A program made the position numbers and the translations under genes. From Axinella damicornis (lineage: Eukaryota > Porifera > Demospongiae > Axinellida > Axinellidae): a stretch of DNA of 64,000 nucleotides. Shown here one piece after another: positions 1 to 9,728 of the stretch (its first letter is position 1; every line of letters begins with the position of its first letter). The notes under the pieces were generated by a model that was given only the letters and a program-made list of their open reading frames with translations, was not told where the DNA came from and ran no database searches. Location: NCBI GenBank assembly GCA_963931865.1, contig OZ007505.1, positions 13,096,868-13,160,867 of the forward strand, written 5' to 3'.

Positions 1-55
1 ACCAATCCCTAACTTCCAAACATGTCCAGCATCACCGTAGACTGTCCAGTCGGAT

Positions 56-512
56 TATAAAAATTTGAACCAATAATCATTTTCGTCACAGTGTAACCTT
101 CCAGATGTAATGGTTACTGTATCAGTTTATATTGTACCATGTACTGTATGTTACTATGGCGACCTGCATGTAATAAATCCCTTATACCATACACTGCATG
201 CAGGATATAACCACAGTAACCAGTTTTAATTACCTTCGATGGTACATGTGGAGTTGTTCATCATACACATATCATTTCCGTTTAACTTGTGACTATCCAG
301 TTGTACACAATCAACTGAAAAAATGGTTCCTGGTAAACATTTTCTTATAGGTATAGTGGACATAGCACTCTAATAAGGCTACTAGGGCTAGGGCTAGCTA
401 GAATTATAGTCAGCCTCATGCAATGTCATAACTGTAATTAAATTTTAAGTTGTCGGTAGCTAGCTAGATCAGGAGCTCATGATCAGTGATCATATACTGA
501 CTCAACTTTTCA
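56..512 (+). repeat. Direct repeat copy A, left part
   Basis: This stretch matches 3361-3815 almost base for base, apart from scattered substitutions and a small indel near 490. The match resumes at 1710 and runs to 1857. Copy A is therefore a ~0.6 kb unit split by an insertion at 513-1709. I found no coding sequence in it. Confidence 0.9.
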
Positions 513-784
513 CAAGTAATAAAAAACATTAAAAATGTAGCAGGATGTAGGGATACCAGAACGGCAAAAAGTAAGGAAACAAGAGGGATGATCGAACATA
601 ACAGTGAAGTATACAATCACCCCTACAGAGATCTTCTTCCATATATACATGTACAATGAAAAAAGATATGTAGGGGTGATTGTATACTTCACTGTTATGT
701 TCGATCATCCCTCTTGTTTCCTTACTTTTTGCCGTTCTGGTATCCCTACATCCTGCTACATTTTTAATGTTTTTTATTACTTGT
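512..784. repeat. Long hairpin (116 bp arms, 41 bp loop)
   Basis: Bases 512-627 are the reverse complement of 669-784, which can be read directly. The arms are essentially identical, so the fold is very young or kept by copying. It sits at the left edge of the 513-1709 insertion and looks like a foldback MITE or an element terminus. The small open frames on both strands here are mirror images of each other and are not genes. Confidence 0.9.
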
Positions 785-1455
785 TTATGTAAATTTTTTT
801 GGCAGCAGGCGCATGTTTGAGCTGAAGTTTGCTGCAGAAGTCAGTGACCTCACAGGCAACTGGGCAGTAGGTGTCCTTGCCTTGGTATATGGACTATATT
901 ACTCAAGTATTACACTTCCAGCATTGGCTGAAGAATCAGGCCCGGGCATCTCAAGTCAACTGTTCCCTAGATGGATGACAAAGCCCCTGAGTTCTCCTTG
1001 TCTGAAGACCATGGCATAGGCAGTTTATAGTAGGGACATTCATATGGGTGTGAGATAGGCATTCACCCTGCTCACAGAATACAGTATAGGTAGCAATATA
1101 AGCTTAGCTAAATCATGCGTAGACTCTACAGGGACTAACCTCAGTCTTATAAACAGTGCCTCGTTTGACAACACATCGGTCAACGCAGCTTCGTCACTGT
1201 TTCTAATTCAGCGATCTTGAGTAATAATTACGTATCCGTTGCTAAGTGATTGTTTAAGTGCGCATGCGTACAAACGTGAAAATGGCGTGACAAACGAAGC
1301 CATAGTTATTGAGTGGGCAGCTGCAGCGCCTGGTGAAGACTTGGAGGTAGTGAAAAAGCGATGGGACGTTGCACTGCTCGGTTGAAAATGCTACTGTTTC
1401 GTGCGAAAACCATCGTAACAGATTGAGGCAACGTTGAGCTAAGTTGTCTGAAGAA

Positions 1456-1488
<33 letters not shown>

Positions 1489-1709
1489 AAAACAATTTGC
1501 CCTTTTTGCGAGTGCCTGGTGTGGTACTTTCGCGACGGGTTTTCGCGATGCGAGGAGTCTTGTTGGTCATGAAAACACTCGAAGATGAACGGTATGTGGT
1601 TATAAAGGCTTATAAGTGTACCGTTTCTGAGATTTGGAGAGATTTTTTTGTATTGGCATGTATTGCGTGTACGTCGTATCCCTACATATAGACTCTACCG
1701 AGTCTATGA
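513..1709. mobile_element. 1.2 kb insertion splitting repeat copy A
   Basis: Copy B (3361-3971) is an empty site: its sequence runs from the base matching 512 straight to the base matching 1710. That defines a 1,197 bp insertion. It holds the hairpin at its left end and a GAAA microsatellite at about 1451-1492. I see no matching terminal inverted repeat at the right end, which reads gactctaccgagtctatga, itself a small palindrome. The target lies between A and T. Superfamily unknown; the open frames at 813-1019 and 1497-1691 show no recognisable domain. Confidence 0.8.
1451..1492 (+). repeat. (GAAA)n microsatellite
   Basis: A run of GAAGAA followed by about eight GAAA units is visible directly. 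Confidence 0.95.
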
Positions 1710-1857
1710 TTACTTACCCTTTATACAGTAATACGGCCAGGCTAGTGCTATATAGCTGTCATAGATAGGTATAATAATGGCCAACCGTGCGCACGTACGT
1801 TCGAGTATACTGCGTACGAATATTTGAATTAAATCACATGCATGCAGTGTCATAATT
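1710..1857 (+). repeat. Direct repeat copy A, right part
   Basis: Matches 3816-3971 with a few substitutions and a short indel after the GTGCGCACGTA motif. Confidence 0.9.
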
Positions 1858-1960
1858 ACCCCGCGCGCGCATGCGCGAAGCGGGGTTAAGCAATCGGTTT
1901 TGTCCGTCAGTCAGTCAGTCGTCTGTCGTCTGTCTGTCAGGCGGAAAAAAATGAAATCTC
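1858..1960. repeat. Fragment of a dispersed ACCCCGYGCGCATGCG repeat
   Basis: Begins with a GC-rich CGCGCATGCGC motif followed by a GTCAGTCAGTC/GTCTGTC tract. It resembles one end of the repeat copies at 29725-30127, 46884-47170 and 61919-62319. Confidence 0.6.
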
Positions 1961-2290
1961 CCCACATAGACCCTCATAAACCATCGAAATGGAGTCAAAC
2001 AATAGCAAATAGCAAAAAACTGCTCTATGTGTACCTGACTGAAGTCAAGGCGCTCCCGTTTCGCTGTAGTTTGGCTATTTCCTACTTTTCATAACTATCA
2101 TAACATTGGCTCCACCTCTTCGTGACCTCAGAGTCCCTTCAAGAACACGACACGCAGTGCATTTGGAAACTTCATGGTTCCAGATGACCGCTAGGAAACA
2201 GTACTTACTCACGATTTATGTACTTCACAGACATCATGGCTATTGTTTCGGCTGTTTTTCCAGCTATTTCCTATTATTTGTTGACATGCA

Positions 2291-2605
2291 TCAATGAACA
2301 CCTGCAGCGCTAGCATAATTTATTTTCAGTATAGTTTCACCAGGCTTGCCAGGATCACCAGGTGTGCCGTTTCGTCCATTAAGTCCAGCTTCACCTGGCT
2401 TGCCAATTCGTCCAGGAAATCCATCCATACCTTTTGGGCCATCTTTACCAGGTGAACCAGGATCACCAGGGATTCCTTTTCGTCCATTATCGCCTTTTGG
2501 GCCAGTAAGTCCAGGGGGGCCAACAAGACCAGGATCTCCAGGTGTGCCTTTTCGTCCAGGAAGACCTGGATCACCAGCAGGGCCATGAGGGCCAGCATCA
2601 TGCAC
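2291..2605 (-). pseudogene. Collagen-like Gly-X-Y fragment, inverted copy
   Basis: Read on the minus strand, about 90 residues form an unbroken Gly-X-Y series, for example [10 protein letters not shown] and [13 protein letters not shown], then leave the pattern and stop. This is collagen triple-helix sequence with no signal peptide and no C-terminal domain. It is head-to-head with a related plus-strand segment starting at about 2605, sharing phrases such as [11 protein letters not shown] and GPKGMDG. The two look like an inverted duplication. No splice structure is obvious. A fragment of a collagen gene is the most likely explanation, either a pseudogene or exons with unrecognised boundaries. 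Confidence 0.75.
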
Positions 2606-3274
2606 CTGGCAAGCCAGGTGAAGCTGGACTTAATGGACGAAACGGCACACCTGGTGATCCTGGCAAGCCTGGTGAAGCTGGACTTAATGGACGAAAAGGT
2701 TTGCCTGGCGATCCAGGCCCTCATGGCCCTGCTGGTGATCCCGGATTTCCAGGCTGGAAAGGTACACCATGCTGCAGGTGATCCAGGTTCTCCTGGTGTA
2801 CGTGGTGAAAAGGGTGACAGTGGCCCAGTTGGGGGAAAAGGTGAAATTGGACCAACTGGTGAGAAAGGAAAAACTGGAGATAAAGGAGAACCTGGTCAAC
2901 CTGTAATGAAAGGAACTCAAAGCAATAATTGTACTGTTTGCCCACCTGGTCCTGTAGGACCCCCAGGACGCAAAGGAACCCCTGGTGATCCTGGTCTACC
3001 AGGTAGAGATGGGCCAAAAGGTATGGACGGTGATCCTGGACTAACTGGACAAAAAGGTTCGCCTGGAGGTCCTGGAATTAATGGACAAAATGGTTTGCCA
3101 GGTGATCATGGCCCTGCTAAATTTATTAGTGGTCTTCCTGGACGAAAAGGCACACCTGGAGATCCTGGTCTTATTGGCCCCCCTGGACTTACTGGCCTAA
3201 AAGGTGATAATGGACGAAATATCAAATTTAAGAGTCCATCTTCTTTCACGGTTGTAAATTTATTAGTGACTTGA
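2606..3274 (+). pseudogene. Collagen-like Gly-X-Y segment, frame-broken
   Basis: The plus strand encodes about 200 residues of Gly-X-Y repeats. The frame starting near 2605 ([19 protein letters not shown]) runs to about 2770, where four extra bases push the helix into another frame ([17 protein letters not shown]). That frame continues to about 3225 with one interruption containing CTVCPPG, then leaves the pattern and stops at 3274. There is no N-terminal signal and no NC1, C4 or fibrillar C-propeptide domain. Together with the minus-strand copy next door it forms an inverted collagen duplication lying between two direct repeats. Short collagens are common in sponges, but this copy looks non-functional as it stands. 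Confidence 0.75.
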
Positions 3275-3360
3275 GGTTGCAATGCTACATGGTTGGTCAT
3301 GGAAAGGAAAACCCAAAAAATCCTTTTTTGATGATAGTTTTTAATGCATTGTATTCTGCC

Positions 3361-3971
3361 TATAAAAATTTGAACAAATAATCATTTTCGTCACAGTGTA
3401 ACCTTCCAGATGTAATGGTTACTGTATCAGTTTATATTGTACCATGTACTGTATGTTACTATGGCGACCTGCATGTAATAAATCCTTTATACCATACACT
3501 GCATGCAGGATATAACCACAGTAACCAGTTTTAATTACCTTCGATGGTACATGTGGAGTTGTTCATCATACACATATCATTTCCGTTTAACTTGTGACTA
3601 TCCAGTTGTACACAATCAACTGAAAAAATGGTTCCTGGTAAACGTTTTCTTATAGGTATAGTGGACATAGCACTCTAATAAGGCTACTAGGGCTAGGGCT
3701 AGCTAGAATTATAGTCAGCCTCATGCAATGTCATAACTGTAATTAAATTTTAAGTTGTCGGTAGCTAGCTAGATCAGGAGCTCATGATCTTATACTGACT
3801 CAACTTTTCATTACTTACCCTTTATACAGTAATACGGTCAGGCTAGTGCTATATAGCTGTCATAGATAGGTATAATAATGGCCAACCGTGCGCACGTATA
3901 GCTACGTTCGAGTATACTGCGTACGAATGTTTGAATTGAATCTAGACTATGCATGCATGCAGTGTCATAAT
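3361..3971 (+). repeat. Direct repeat copy B (uninterrupted)
   Basis: The intact version of the unit at 56-512 plus 1710-1857. The two copies bracket the collagen sequence, so the ~3.3 kb spacing probably records a segmental duplication or a shared dispersed repeat. Confidence 0.9.
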
Positions 3972-4239
3972 TTTATTCAGGACCCTGCTTCCTGTTCACA
4001 TGCATGTGCGTGACTTTGCTACATTAAGCTCAAGGAATCAGTAGAACGTATTTTCAATGTTCAAAGTGCATGCATGGCCGGTCGATTTTCTGCACGTGTC
4101 TGGCTTTGTTTACACTGAAGGTTGGCATGCAGCAATGCTGCATATGGTTTTGTTTGGTAATTTCATCATAAACTATTTTCAGTATACCTCTTAAGGCTAT
4201 ATTTATCTGTTTCCTGGTCGCATGTGTCTGCATGCATGG

Positions 4240-4256
4240 CTCGTATATATATGGAT
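4240..4256 (+). promoter_or_regulatory. Possible TATA box for the 4370 gene
   Basis: TCGTATATATATGGATC lies about 120 bp upstream of the start codon of the intact gene at 4370. Position and composition fit a TATA-type core promoter. The rest of 3972-4369 shows only non-coding sequence. Confidence 0.4.
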
Positions 4257-4369
4257 CTTCCGACATGATATAAATATGAAGCCTCTGCAGAGTGTGAAAG
4301 CCATTGTGAAGTGGTGAACAAGCTGTAACTGGAAAACCAAAACAATTAATTGTCTAAGAAGAGAGAATT

Positions 4370-5863
4370 ATGCTCCGCCTGCTTTTGATTACAGCTTTGT
4401 TCGTTATCCTACCTCTGACTGTCCAAGGAATTCGCTACCCAAATCAGTTCTTCCAACTAGTTTCAGAAAATGGCAACTGTTTGCAGCTGTGGGATGACCA
4501 TGGAACATTTGTTCCTTGCAAAGATGAAGATGTTAATGGCCATGGTTTCATTATGTCTGCTAATACGGTGTTTTTGGTGAATGATGATAGGCCTGGACAT
4601 TTCAAAATACAACTTTTTGGAAAATCTGAGTGCCTTGACCGAAAGCATTGTCACTCTTCTACATCTACTCTGCGTTATTCTGATTGCGGTGAATGTGGAG
4701 CAGTCCACTGGAGCATCAACACATTTGATGGATCGGTCAGAGAAGATTCCGACAATAATTGCATCTATTGTGACGAAGATGGGGAAGCTCGTGTCCGCCA
4801 TTGTACTGATGGTTTTGAGAGGTTTACCGTTAATTATCTAGGTGATCGTTTTCAGTTGAAAAGTAAGACTCATGGAGACTGTGTGGCTGGAGAGAACTTC
4901 ACAAACTGCAATGATGCACCTACATTTTTCACGAGGGATTCACCTGGGAAATACAAGATTCATGTTTACGAAGATCCAGACAAATGTCTAGACCGAAAGC
5001 ACTGTCACTCTTCTACATCTAGTGTCCGGCTACACGACTGCAGCCACTGTGGTGCTGATGACTGGTCGGTAGATTTCCCATGTACAGTTTGGCAGGATGA
5101 CAATAAGAACTACGTGAATCGGGGTGATAAACACAATGCAACAAAAATGTATCATTGTTCAGATGGTCACGAACAACTGTACTTTGTCATTATTCCAAAT
5201 GAGCCTACTATAGTGGACGATATAACTGAGTACAATCCAACTGTTGTACAACCACTGGAATTTCCAGCACCTGATCCCAACCAGTACCTTCAACGGAATC
5301 TATCTCTTGGTATTCGTGGTGTAAAAATTTTCAGGTCTAGATCATCAAACACATTCGAAATTGAGATTGTACATTTTCTTCCAGTAGCCACCAGGAGCGG
5401 AAACTTCAACAGGGAATACATGGTTACACACATTCACACTAACATACGCTATCAAGAGGACCTATCAATTTTGTTTGTCATGGAAAGTATTGCTGCAGAC
5501 ATTACACAAATTGCGCAGTACAACATACGATACGGAATGGTAGACACGAACCACCAACGAGCTACCAACTTTCATGGTCTTTTCTCACAGTTTGTGACAA
5601 ACAGTCAGGGAGTACCTGTGACTAGATTTACACAAGCCACAATAGACGAGCTGCAACGGGGAATTCGAAATAATGTGGCTCCCAGTGGAACTCCACAGTA
5701 TTTTGAATCCTTCTACGATGGACAGTTTGAGCCTCGTCAATGGTACCTTGATTTCAATACATTCACCAACAATGTTCTCTACTGGCCTTCTGACTTCTAT
5801 CAAAATAACCCATTTAATCAACAAGTAACTAGGAAGAATAAAGAAAAGAACACTGAACTCTAA
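4370..5863 (+). CDS. Secreted Cys-rich protein, two beta-trefoil-like modules
   Basis: An intact 497-residue single-exon frame. Residues 1-20 (MLRLLLITALFVILPLTVQG) are a clear signal peptide, so the product should be secreted or luminal. Two related Cys-rich modules follow, at about 25-155 and 165-275. Each contains CLDRKHCHSSTS (about residues 87 and 206) then a C-x2-C and W-S-hydrophobic ending. Each module reads as three short lobes of the form C..C..W/F-x-hydrophobic, which suggests ricin-B-type beta-trefoil carbohydrate-binding folds; this is inference. Residues about 290-480 form a separate domain rich in aromatic residues that I do not recognise. The chain ends KNKEKNTEL, loosely like a KDEL-type ER signal. 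There are several N-x-S/T sites. No intron is needed. Function unknown; binding of glycans is plausible. Confidence 0.85.
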   Translation: MLRLLLITALFVILPLTVQGIRYPNQFFQLVSENGNCLQLWDDHGTFVPCKDEDVNGHGFIMSANTVFLVNDDRPGHFKIQLFGKSECLDRKHCHSSTSTLRYSDCGECGAVHWSINTFDGSVREDSDNNCIYCDEDGEARVRHCTDGFERFTVNYLGDRFQLKSKTHGDCVAGENFTNCNDAPTFFTRDSPGKYKIHVYEDPDKCLDRKHCHSSTSSVRLHDCSHCGADDWSVDFPCTVWQDDNKNYVNRGDKHNATKMYHCSDGHEQLYFVIIPNEPTIVDDITEYNPTVVQPLEFPAPDPNQYLQRNLSLGIRGVKIFRSRSSNTFEIEIVHFLPVATRSGNFNREYMVTHIHTNIRYQEDLSILFVMESIAADITQIAQYNIRYGMVDTNHQRATNFHGLFSQFVTNSQGVPVTRFTQATIDELQRGIRNNVAPSGTPQYFESFYDGQFEPRQWYLDFNTFTNNVLYWPSDFYQNNPFNQQVTRKNKEKNTEL

Positions 5864-6447
5864 AACTATACTTTTATCCGCCATAGGCCTCAGACATATT
5901 GTACATGTACAATAGAATAGTTAGTGATTTGTGAGACAATGATTTTTTGTTAGCAAGATTAGAGCCTATAATGTTGTTGTACCCATGACACTTTGAAATC
6001 TTTAGTAGTACTATCTCAGATATTTTTACACAGTTTTCCAAAATGGACATTTAGTGACAACAGTCTGTTGAATTACCTATTAAGACACATTCTGGTGTGA
6101 TATGAAATAGTTTGAGTGATTTAAAGCGACAGATATGTTACAACGTGACCAACAAGTTCAACAAAATGTTAAATCATTTGTATCACCTTTGTTCTTGTAA
6201 TTGTAGTATGTAACAGGGTGCACACTCGCATTAGCACTTTTCGCTATTTGTGTAACCCTTGCATTATTGCAAATTATTATAGGAAAAAAGTTAAAATACT
6301 GAATCGGTCAACCATTTTTCCCTATTATCTATGATTTTTTGCCACTGGTTTTGTGAAACTTTATTAGTAGGTCTGAAATTCAGGAGTATACTATAAAGCA
6401 TCACAATGATGTTATTTTGGGAAAACAGTTTGCCATTAGTCGTACCA
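5864..6447. other. Gene-free 3' flank
   Basis: AT-rich sequence downstream of the 4370 gene. No canonical AATAAA was seen close to the stop codon, and no open frame or repeat stands out. Confidence 0.5.
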
Positions 6448-6806
6448 TGACCTGACCCTAACCCTAACCTGACCCTAACCCGGACTTTCGGCTTACCCCC
6501 ATCTGTACAAAACTGTCAGTCATATGGATTCTTTTAAACAGACTGTATTATGTCACACATTAAATACCTCAACTATACCTATTACTTAGATCATAGACAA
6601 TTGGACTTCTGTCTGGGTGCATTATCAAGTTAGCAATTGCTATTCATGTACCCTTGCATTGTTGCAAAATTGTTATAGAAAAAAAAAAATAGAAAAAAAA
6701 AAAAAACCTGACCCTAACCCTGACCTGACCCTAACCTGACCCTAACCCTGACCTAACCTGACCCTAATCCTGACCTGACCCTAACCCTGACCCTAACCTT
6801 AAACAT
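6448..6806. repeat. Interstitial telomere-like (CCCTAA) repeats
   Basis: Two clusters, at about 6448-6484 and 6703-6806, consist of ACCCTAACCCTAACCTG-type units separated by AT-rich DNA with A-runs. CCCTAA/TTAGGG is the common animal telomere unit. The interspersed CCTGA variants show these are degenerate internal arrays, not a chromosome end. Confidence 0.85.
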
Positions 6807-6959
6807 AAATCTGACTTCCCTAAATCTAAACCACCAGCAGCCCCACCCTCCTCCCTTGCTGCTATATTCTGATTCTGAATTGGGCATACTTATGACTAGT
6901 TTTCTGTGTTTCTCACACAATGTCATTGTTTCCATCTCTTCTCTCAGTCTCTGCTGTCA

Positions 6960-7520
6960 TGTTTGCAGGGTTTCTTGTGTTTCTCAGACCAACCCACCCT
7001 CTATAGCTACTGTGCAGGGGTTTCTTGTGTTTGGATTTCTCAGCCCCACCCACTCTTTATACTGTGCAAGTGTTTCTTGGGTTTCTTGTGTTTCTCAGCC
7101 CCACCCACCTTTATACTGTCTGTGTTTCTGGTGTTTCTCAGCCCTCTGTGTATCGGTTTGTTGTGTTTCTTGCATTTCTCAGCCCTTTATACAGTCTGTG
7201 TTTCTGGGGTTTCTTGGGTTTCTTGTGTTTCTCAGCCCTTTATACAGTCTGTGTATCAGGGTTTCTTGTGTTTCTTGTGTTTCTCAGCCCCACCCACCGT
7301 TTACATGGTCTGTGTTTCTGGGGTTTCTTGTGTTTCTGGGGTTTCTTGTGTTTCTTGTGTTTCTTGTGTTTCTCAGCCCCACCCACCGTTTATACAGTCT
7401 GGGTTTCTGGGGTTTCTTGTATTTCTTGTGTTTCTTGTGTTTCTCAGCCCCACCCACCGTTTATACGGTCTGTGTTTCTGGGGTTTCTTGTATTTCTTGC
7501 GTTTCTCAGCCCCACCCACC
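6960..7520. repeat. TTTCTTGTGTTTCTCAG minisatellite
   Basis: Repeats of GTTTCTTGTGTTTCTCAGCC plus CCACCCACCGTTTATAC, with variable internal expansion of GTTTCTTG. All three plus frames stay open across it because the unit lacks stop codons. These long frames (encoding GFLVFLSPTHRLY-like repeats) are therefore artefacts. Confidence 0.9.
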
Positions 7521-7617
7521 ATGTTATGCTACTCATGAGAATTACGTCATTGATTCTGACCAATCAAATGAACTCTTAGAAACCCTACTCCGGGACTGTA
7601 GCCTCTGCTTGCGAAAA

Positions 7618-7720
7618 ATGGTCTGGGAACGAGACTACTTGGAGTCTAGGTCGGCGCGGCGCGGCGCCGGCCTGCAGTAGCCTAGTTCCGAGGACGAGAG
7701 CCTGGGAACGAGGCTAGGCC
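7618..7720. repeat. Fragments of the CTGGGAACGAGGCTA MITE family
   Basis: TCTGGGAACGAGACTA at about 7623 and CCTGGGAACGAGGCTA at about 7703 are end motifs of a family also found at 10374, 21473, 25125, 47312 and 56013. Intervening sequence is GC-rich. The rest of 7520-8040 shows no gene. Confidence 0.6.
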
Positions 7721-8040
7721 TGCAGCAGATGGGTGGGTCAAAGTGCAAACCGATTAATTACCGGGCTAGCTAACTTCATGCAGCGCATGTATGGCTGAGT
7801 CGATCAAGTTGGTACAGGGCGGAGGGCATCGTCAGCACGATCCAAGAACGGTTAGCTTACTGAAAACAATTTTAATTGATTCACCATGTTGGAGCGATCT
7901 TGTGTGCATATAGCTTAGTAGCTAGTGAACTTGCAGTGTTCCATCATACACTAGACACTGTCTTATAGTAAATTTGATAGGGCTATTTATCCAGCCATTT
8001 AGTTTTGATGTCGATCAGTGCCTTGAAAACTGATTACTGA

Positions 8041-8183
8041 ATGTCTGGATACCCTCACTTCTCCTTCCCCAATGGATTTTCTTGTCTCTGTATCAGAGAA
8101 AGCAGAGGGCATTCAGCTGCTTCTCCAGCCAAAGATAACAGCACAAGACACCCATCAATGAGCTCGACACACAACTACACCAG
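8041..8183 (+). other. Possible upstream exon of the TLDc gene
   Basis: An open stretch encoding a Ser-rich segment (SAASPAKDNSTRHPSMSS) ends at a plausible donor, CACCAG|gtatat. It lies upstream of the GRAM-like exon at 9563 on the same strand. The phase does not join that exon cleanly, so the link is tentative. A spurious open frame is the alternative. Confidence 0.25.
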
Positions 8184-8302
8184 GTATATGGTGTACTGTA
8201 ACGTGTGTGTCAGCACTGAGCATGTAAGTATATGAACCTTGAGGCATGGTTGGCATGGATCTCCATATCAAAACTCCTTCATTGTATTGCACAAGACATT
8301 AC

Positions 8303-8568
8303 CAAGGGGTGGTCACTCCATATGCGCTGTACTTAGAGCTGCGACCGGGGTCACAATCTGTTACCGTCCAAAAACTGCCAGTGGCCGTGTGACCGCGCTG
8401 CTAAACTGCCGGTGACCCTGTGACCGTCGCAAAAATCCACCGTGACTGCATGACTTTTTGGTAGTGTACGGAGTAATACGGTAAGCCACACCTACATCCG
8501 CCGTATACGGGGTCACAATCGCCAGTCGCAGCTATAAGTACGGCGCTTATTGGCGTGACAACCCCTTG
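8303..8568. mobile_element. 266 bp MITE with ATTAC target duplication
   Basis: The ends CAAGGGGTGGTCACTCC and the reverse complement of GGCGTGACAACCCCTTG are inverted copies. The inverted match continues inward through the GTACTTA and AGCTGCGAC blocks, about 55 bp per arm. Direct ATTAC copies flank it at 8298-8302 and 8569-8573. It has no coding capacity. Confidence 0.8.
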
Positions 8569-8689
8569 ATTACAAGCAAAGGGGTGACATAGTCCAATTA
8601 CATGCCATAATGCTGAGCAATCACATTGTACACGAATAATTGGTTCACCGCAGTATATGTAATATTAGAGCCAGGCCTGCTCAAGGGAA

Positions 8690-9440
8690 ATGGAGTGGAC
8701 CAGGTGTGTGTGAAGCTCAAGGGAGAGGGGGGACCAGGGGTGTGTGAGGCTCAAGGGAGAGGTAGGGACCAGGTGTGTGTGAGGCTCAAGGGAGAGGGAG
8801 GGGACCAGGTGTGTGTGTGAGGCTCAAGGGAGAGGTAGGGACCAGGTGACACTGTGTGTGAGGCTCAAGGGAGAGGGAGGGACCAGGGGTGTGTGAGGCT
8901 AAAGGGAGAGGGACGAGGCGCTCAAGGAAGAGGGGGGAACCTGAGGCTGAAGGGAGTGGGAGGGACCAGAGGCTCAAGGGAAATGGAGTGGACCAGGTGT
9001 GTGTGAGGCTCAAGGGAGAGGGGGGGACCAGGGGTGTGTGAGGCTGAAAGGAGTGGGAGGGACCAGGTGTGTGTGTGAGGCTGAAGGGAGTGGGAGGGAC
9101 CAGGTGTGTGTGTGAGGCTCAAGGGAGAGGCAGGGTGTGTGAGGCTCAAGGGAGAGAGAGGGGACCAGGTGTGTGTGTGAGGCTCAAGGGAGAGGCAGGG
9201 ACCAGGTGTGTGTGAGGCTCAAGGGAGAGGGAGGGCACCAGGTGTGTGTGAGGCTCAAGGGAGAGGGAGGGACCAGGGGTGTGTGAGGCTAAAGGGAGAG
9301 GGAGGGACCAGGGGCTCAAGGAAGAAGGGGGAACCAGGTGTGTGTGAGGCTCAAGGGAGAGGGAGGGACCAGGTGTGTGTGAGGCTCAAGGGAGAGGGAG
9401 CGGACCACGTGTGTGTGAGGCTCAACTTGGAGGAGGAGGG
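8690..9440. repeat. GGCTCAAGGGAGAGGGAGGGACCAG-type minisatellite
   Basis: About twenty tandem units of roughly 33-36 bp built from GGACCAGGTGTGTGTGAGG and CTCAAGGGAGAGG, with variants, ending in a G-run at about 9438-9448. Short open frames over it are repeat-encoded. Confidence 0.9.
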
Positions 9441-9562
9441 GGGGGGGGCAGGTGTAAACGTGACAGTACTGTATATAGTCAGTACATACATGTAGCAACA
9501 CATAGTATTTGGATGTGAAATCTTTTTACCGCACACTTCCCAGCATGTCCCTCCTCCCCTAG

Positions 9563-9728
9563 GGCTGTGTGTTTGGGTCACTGGTCATCAACAAGACATC
9601 TCTGACATTTGATCCCAACATGTTGGATCCGCTTGTCCAAGATCGGGGGATCAAGGATTCAAGTTTGTGATTCCTCTTGAGGACATTACATATGCTGCAC
9701 TCTCAAAGGACTGCTACCCTCCTCACAG
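9563..9728 (+). CDS. TLDc-family gene: GRAM-like domain exon
   Basis: Preceded by a CTCCCCTAG acceptor and followed by a CACAG|gtactg donor. It encodes GCVFGSLVINKTSLTFDPN, then LDPLVQDRG, then, one frame over, DQGFKFVIPLEDI. This is the GRAM-like signature of OXR1/NCOA7 proteins, where a hydrophobic strand is followed by FDPN..DPLV and then an I-P-L-E-D-I-type strand. The frame breaks inside a GGGGG run at 9645-9649; one added G restores it. It is the most 5' exon of this gene that I can support. The next exon is 12 kb away across a transposon-filled intron. Family members are implicated in oxidative-stress resistance and V-ATPase regulation. Confidence 0.65.

Noticed and set aside
510..792. 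Two frames starting MKYTITPT on opposite strands
   Set aside because: They are the two arms of one hairpin read in mirror image, not two genes.
513..1709. Helitron interpretation of the 1.2 kb insertion
   Set aside because: Insertion between A and T and a TC-like minus-strand start are suggestive, but the other end lacks CTRR and the hairpin is far larger than a Helitron 3' hairpin.
2346..2588. Plus-strand Pro-rich frame ([18 protein letters not shown])
   Set aside because: It is the antisense of the minus-strand collagen segment, whose Gly-X-Y phase is the better reading.
6856..7680. Long overlapping plus-strand frames of 184-274 codons
   Set aside because: All three frames are open because the minisatellite unit has no stop codons; the translation is simply the repeat.
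8626..9495. Several frames encoding GEGG..VCVRLK-like repeats
   Set aside because: Encoded by the ~35 bp minisatellite on both strands; no start context, domain or splice evidence.
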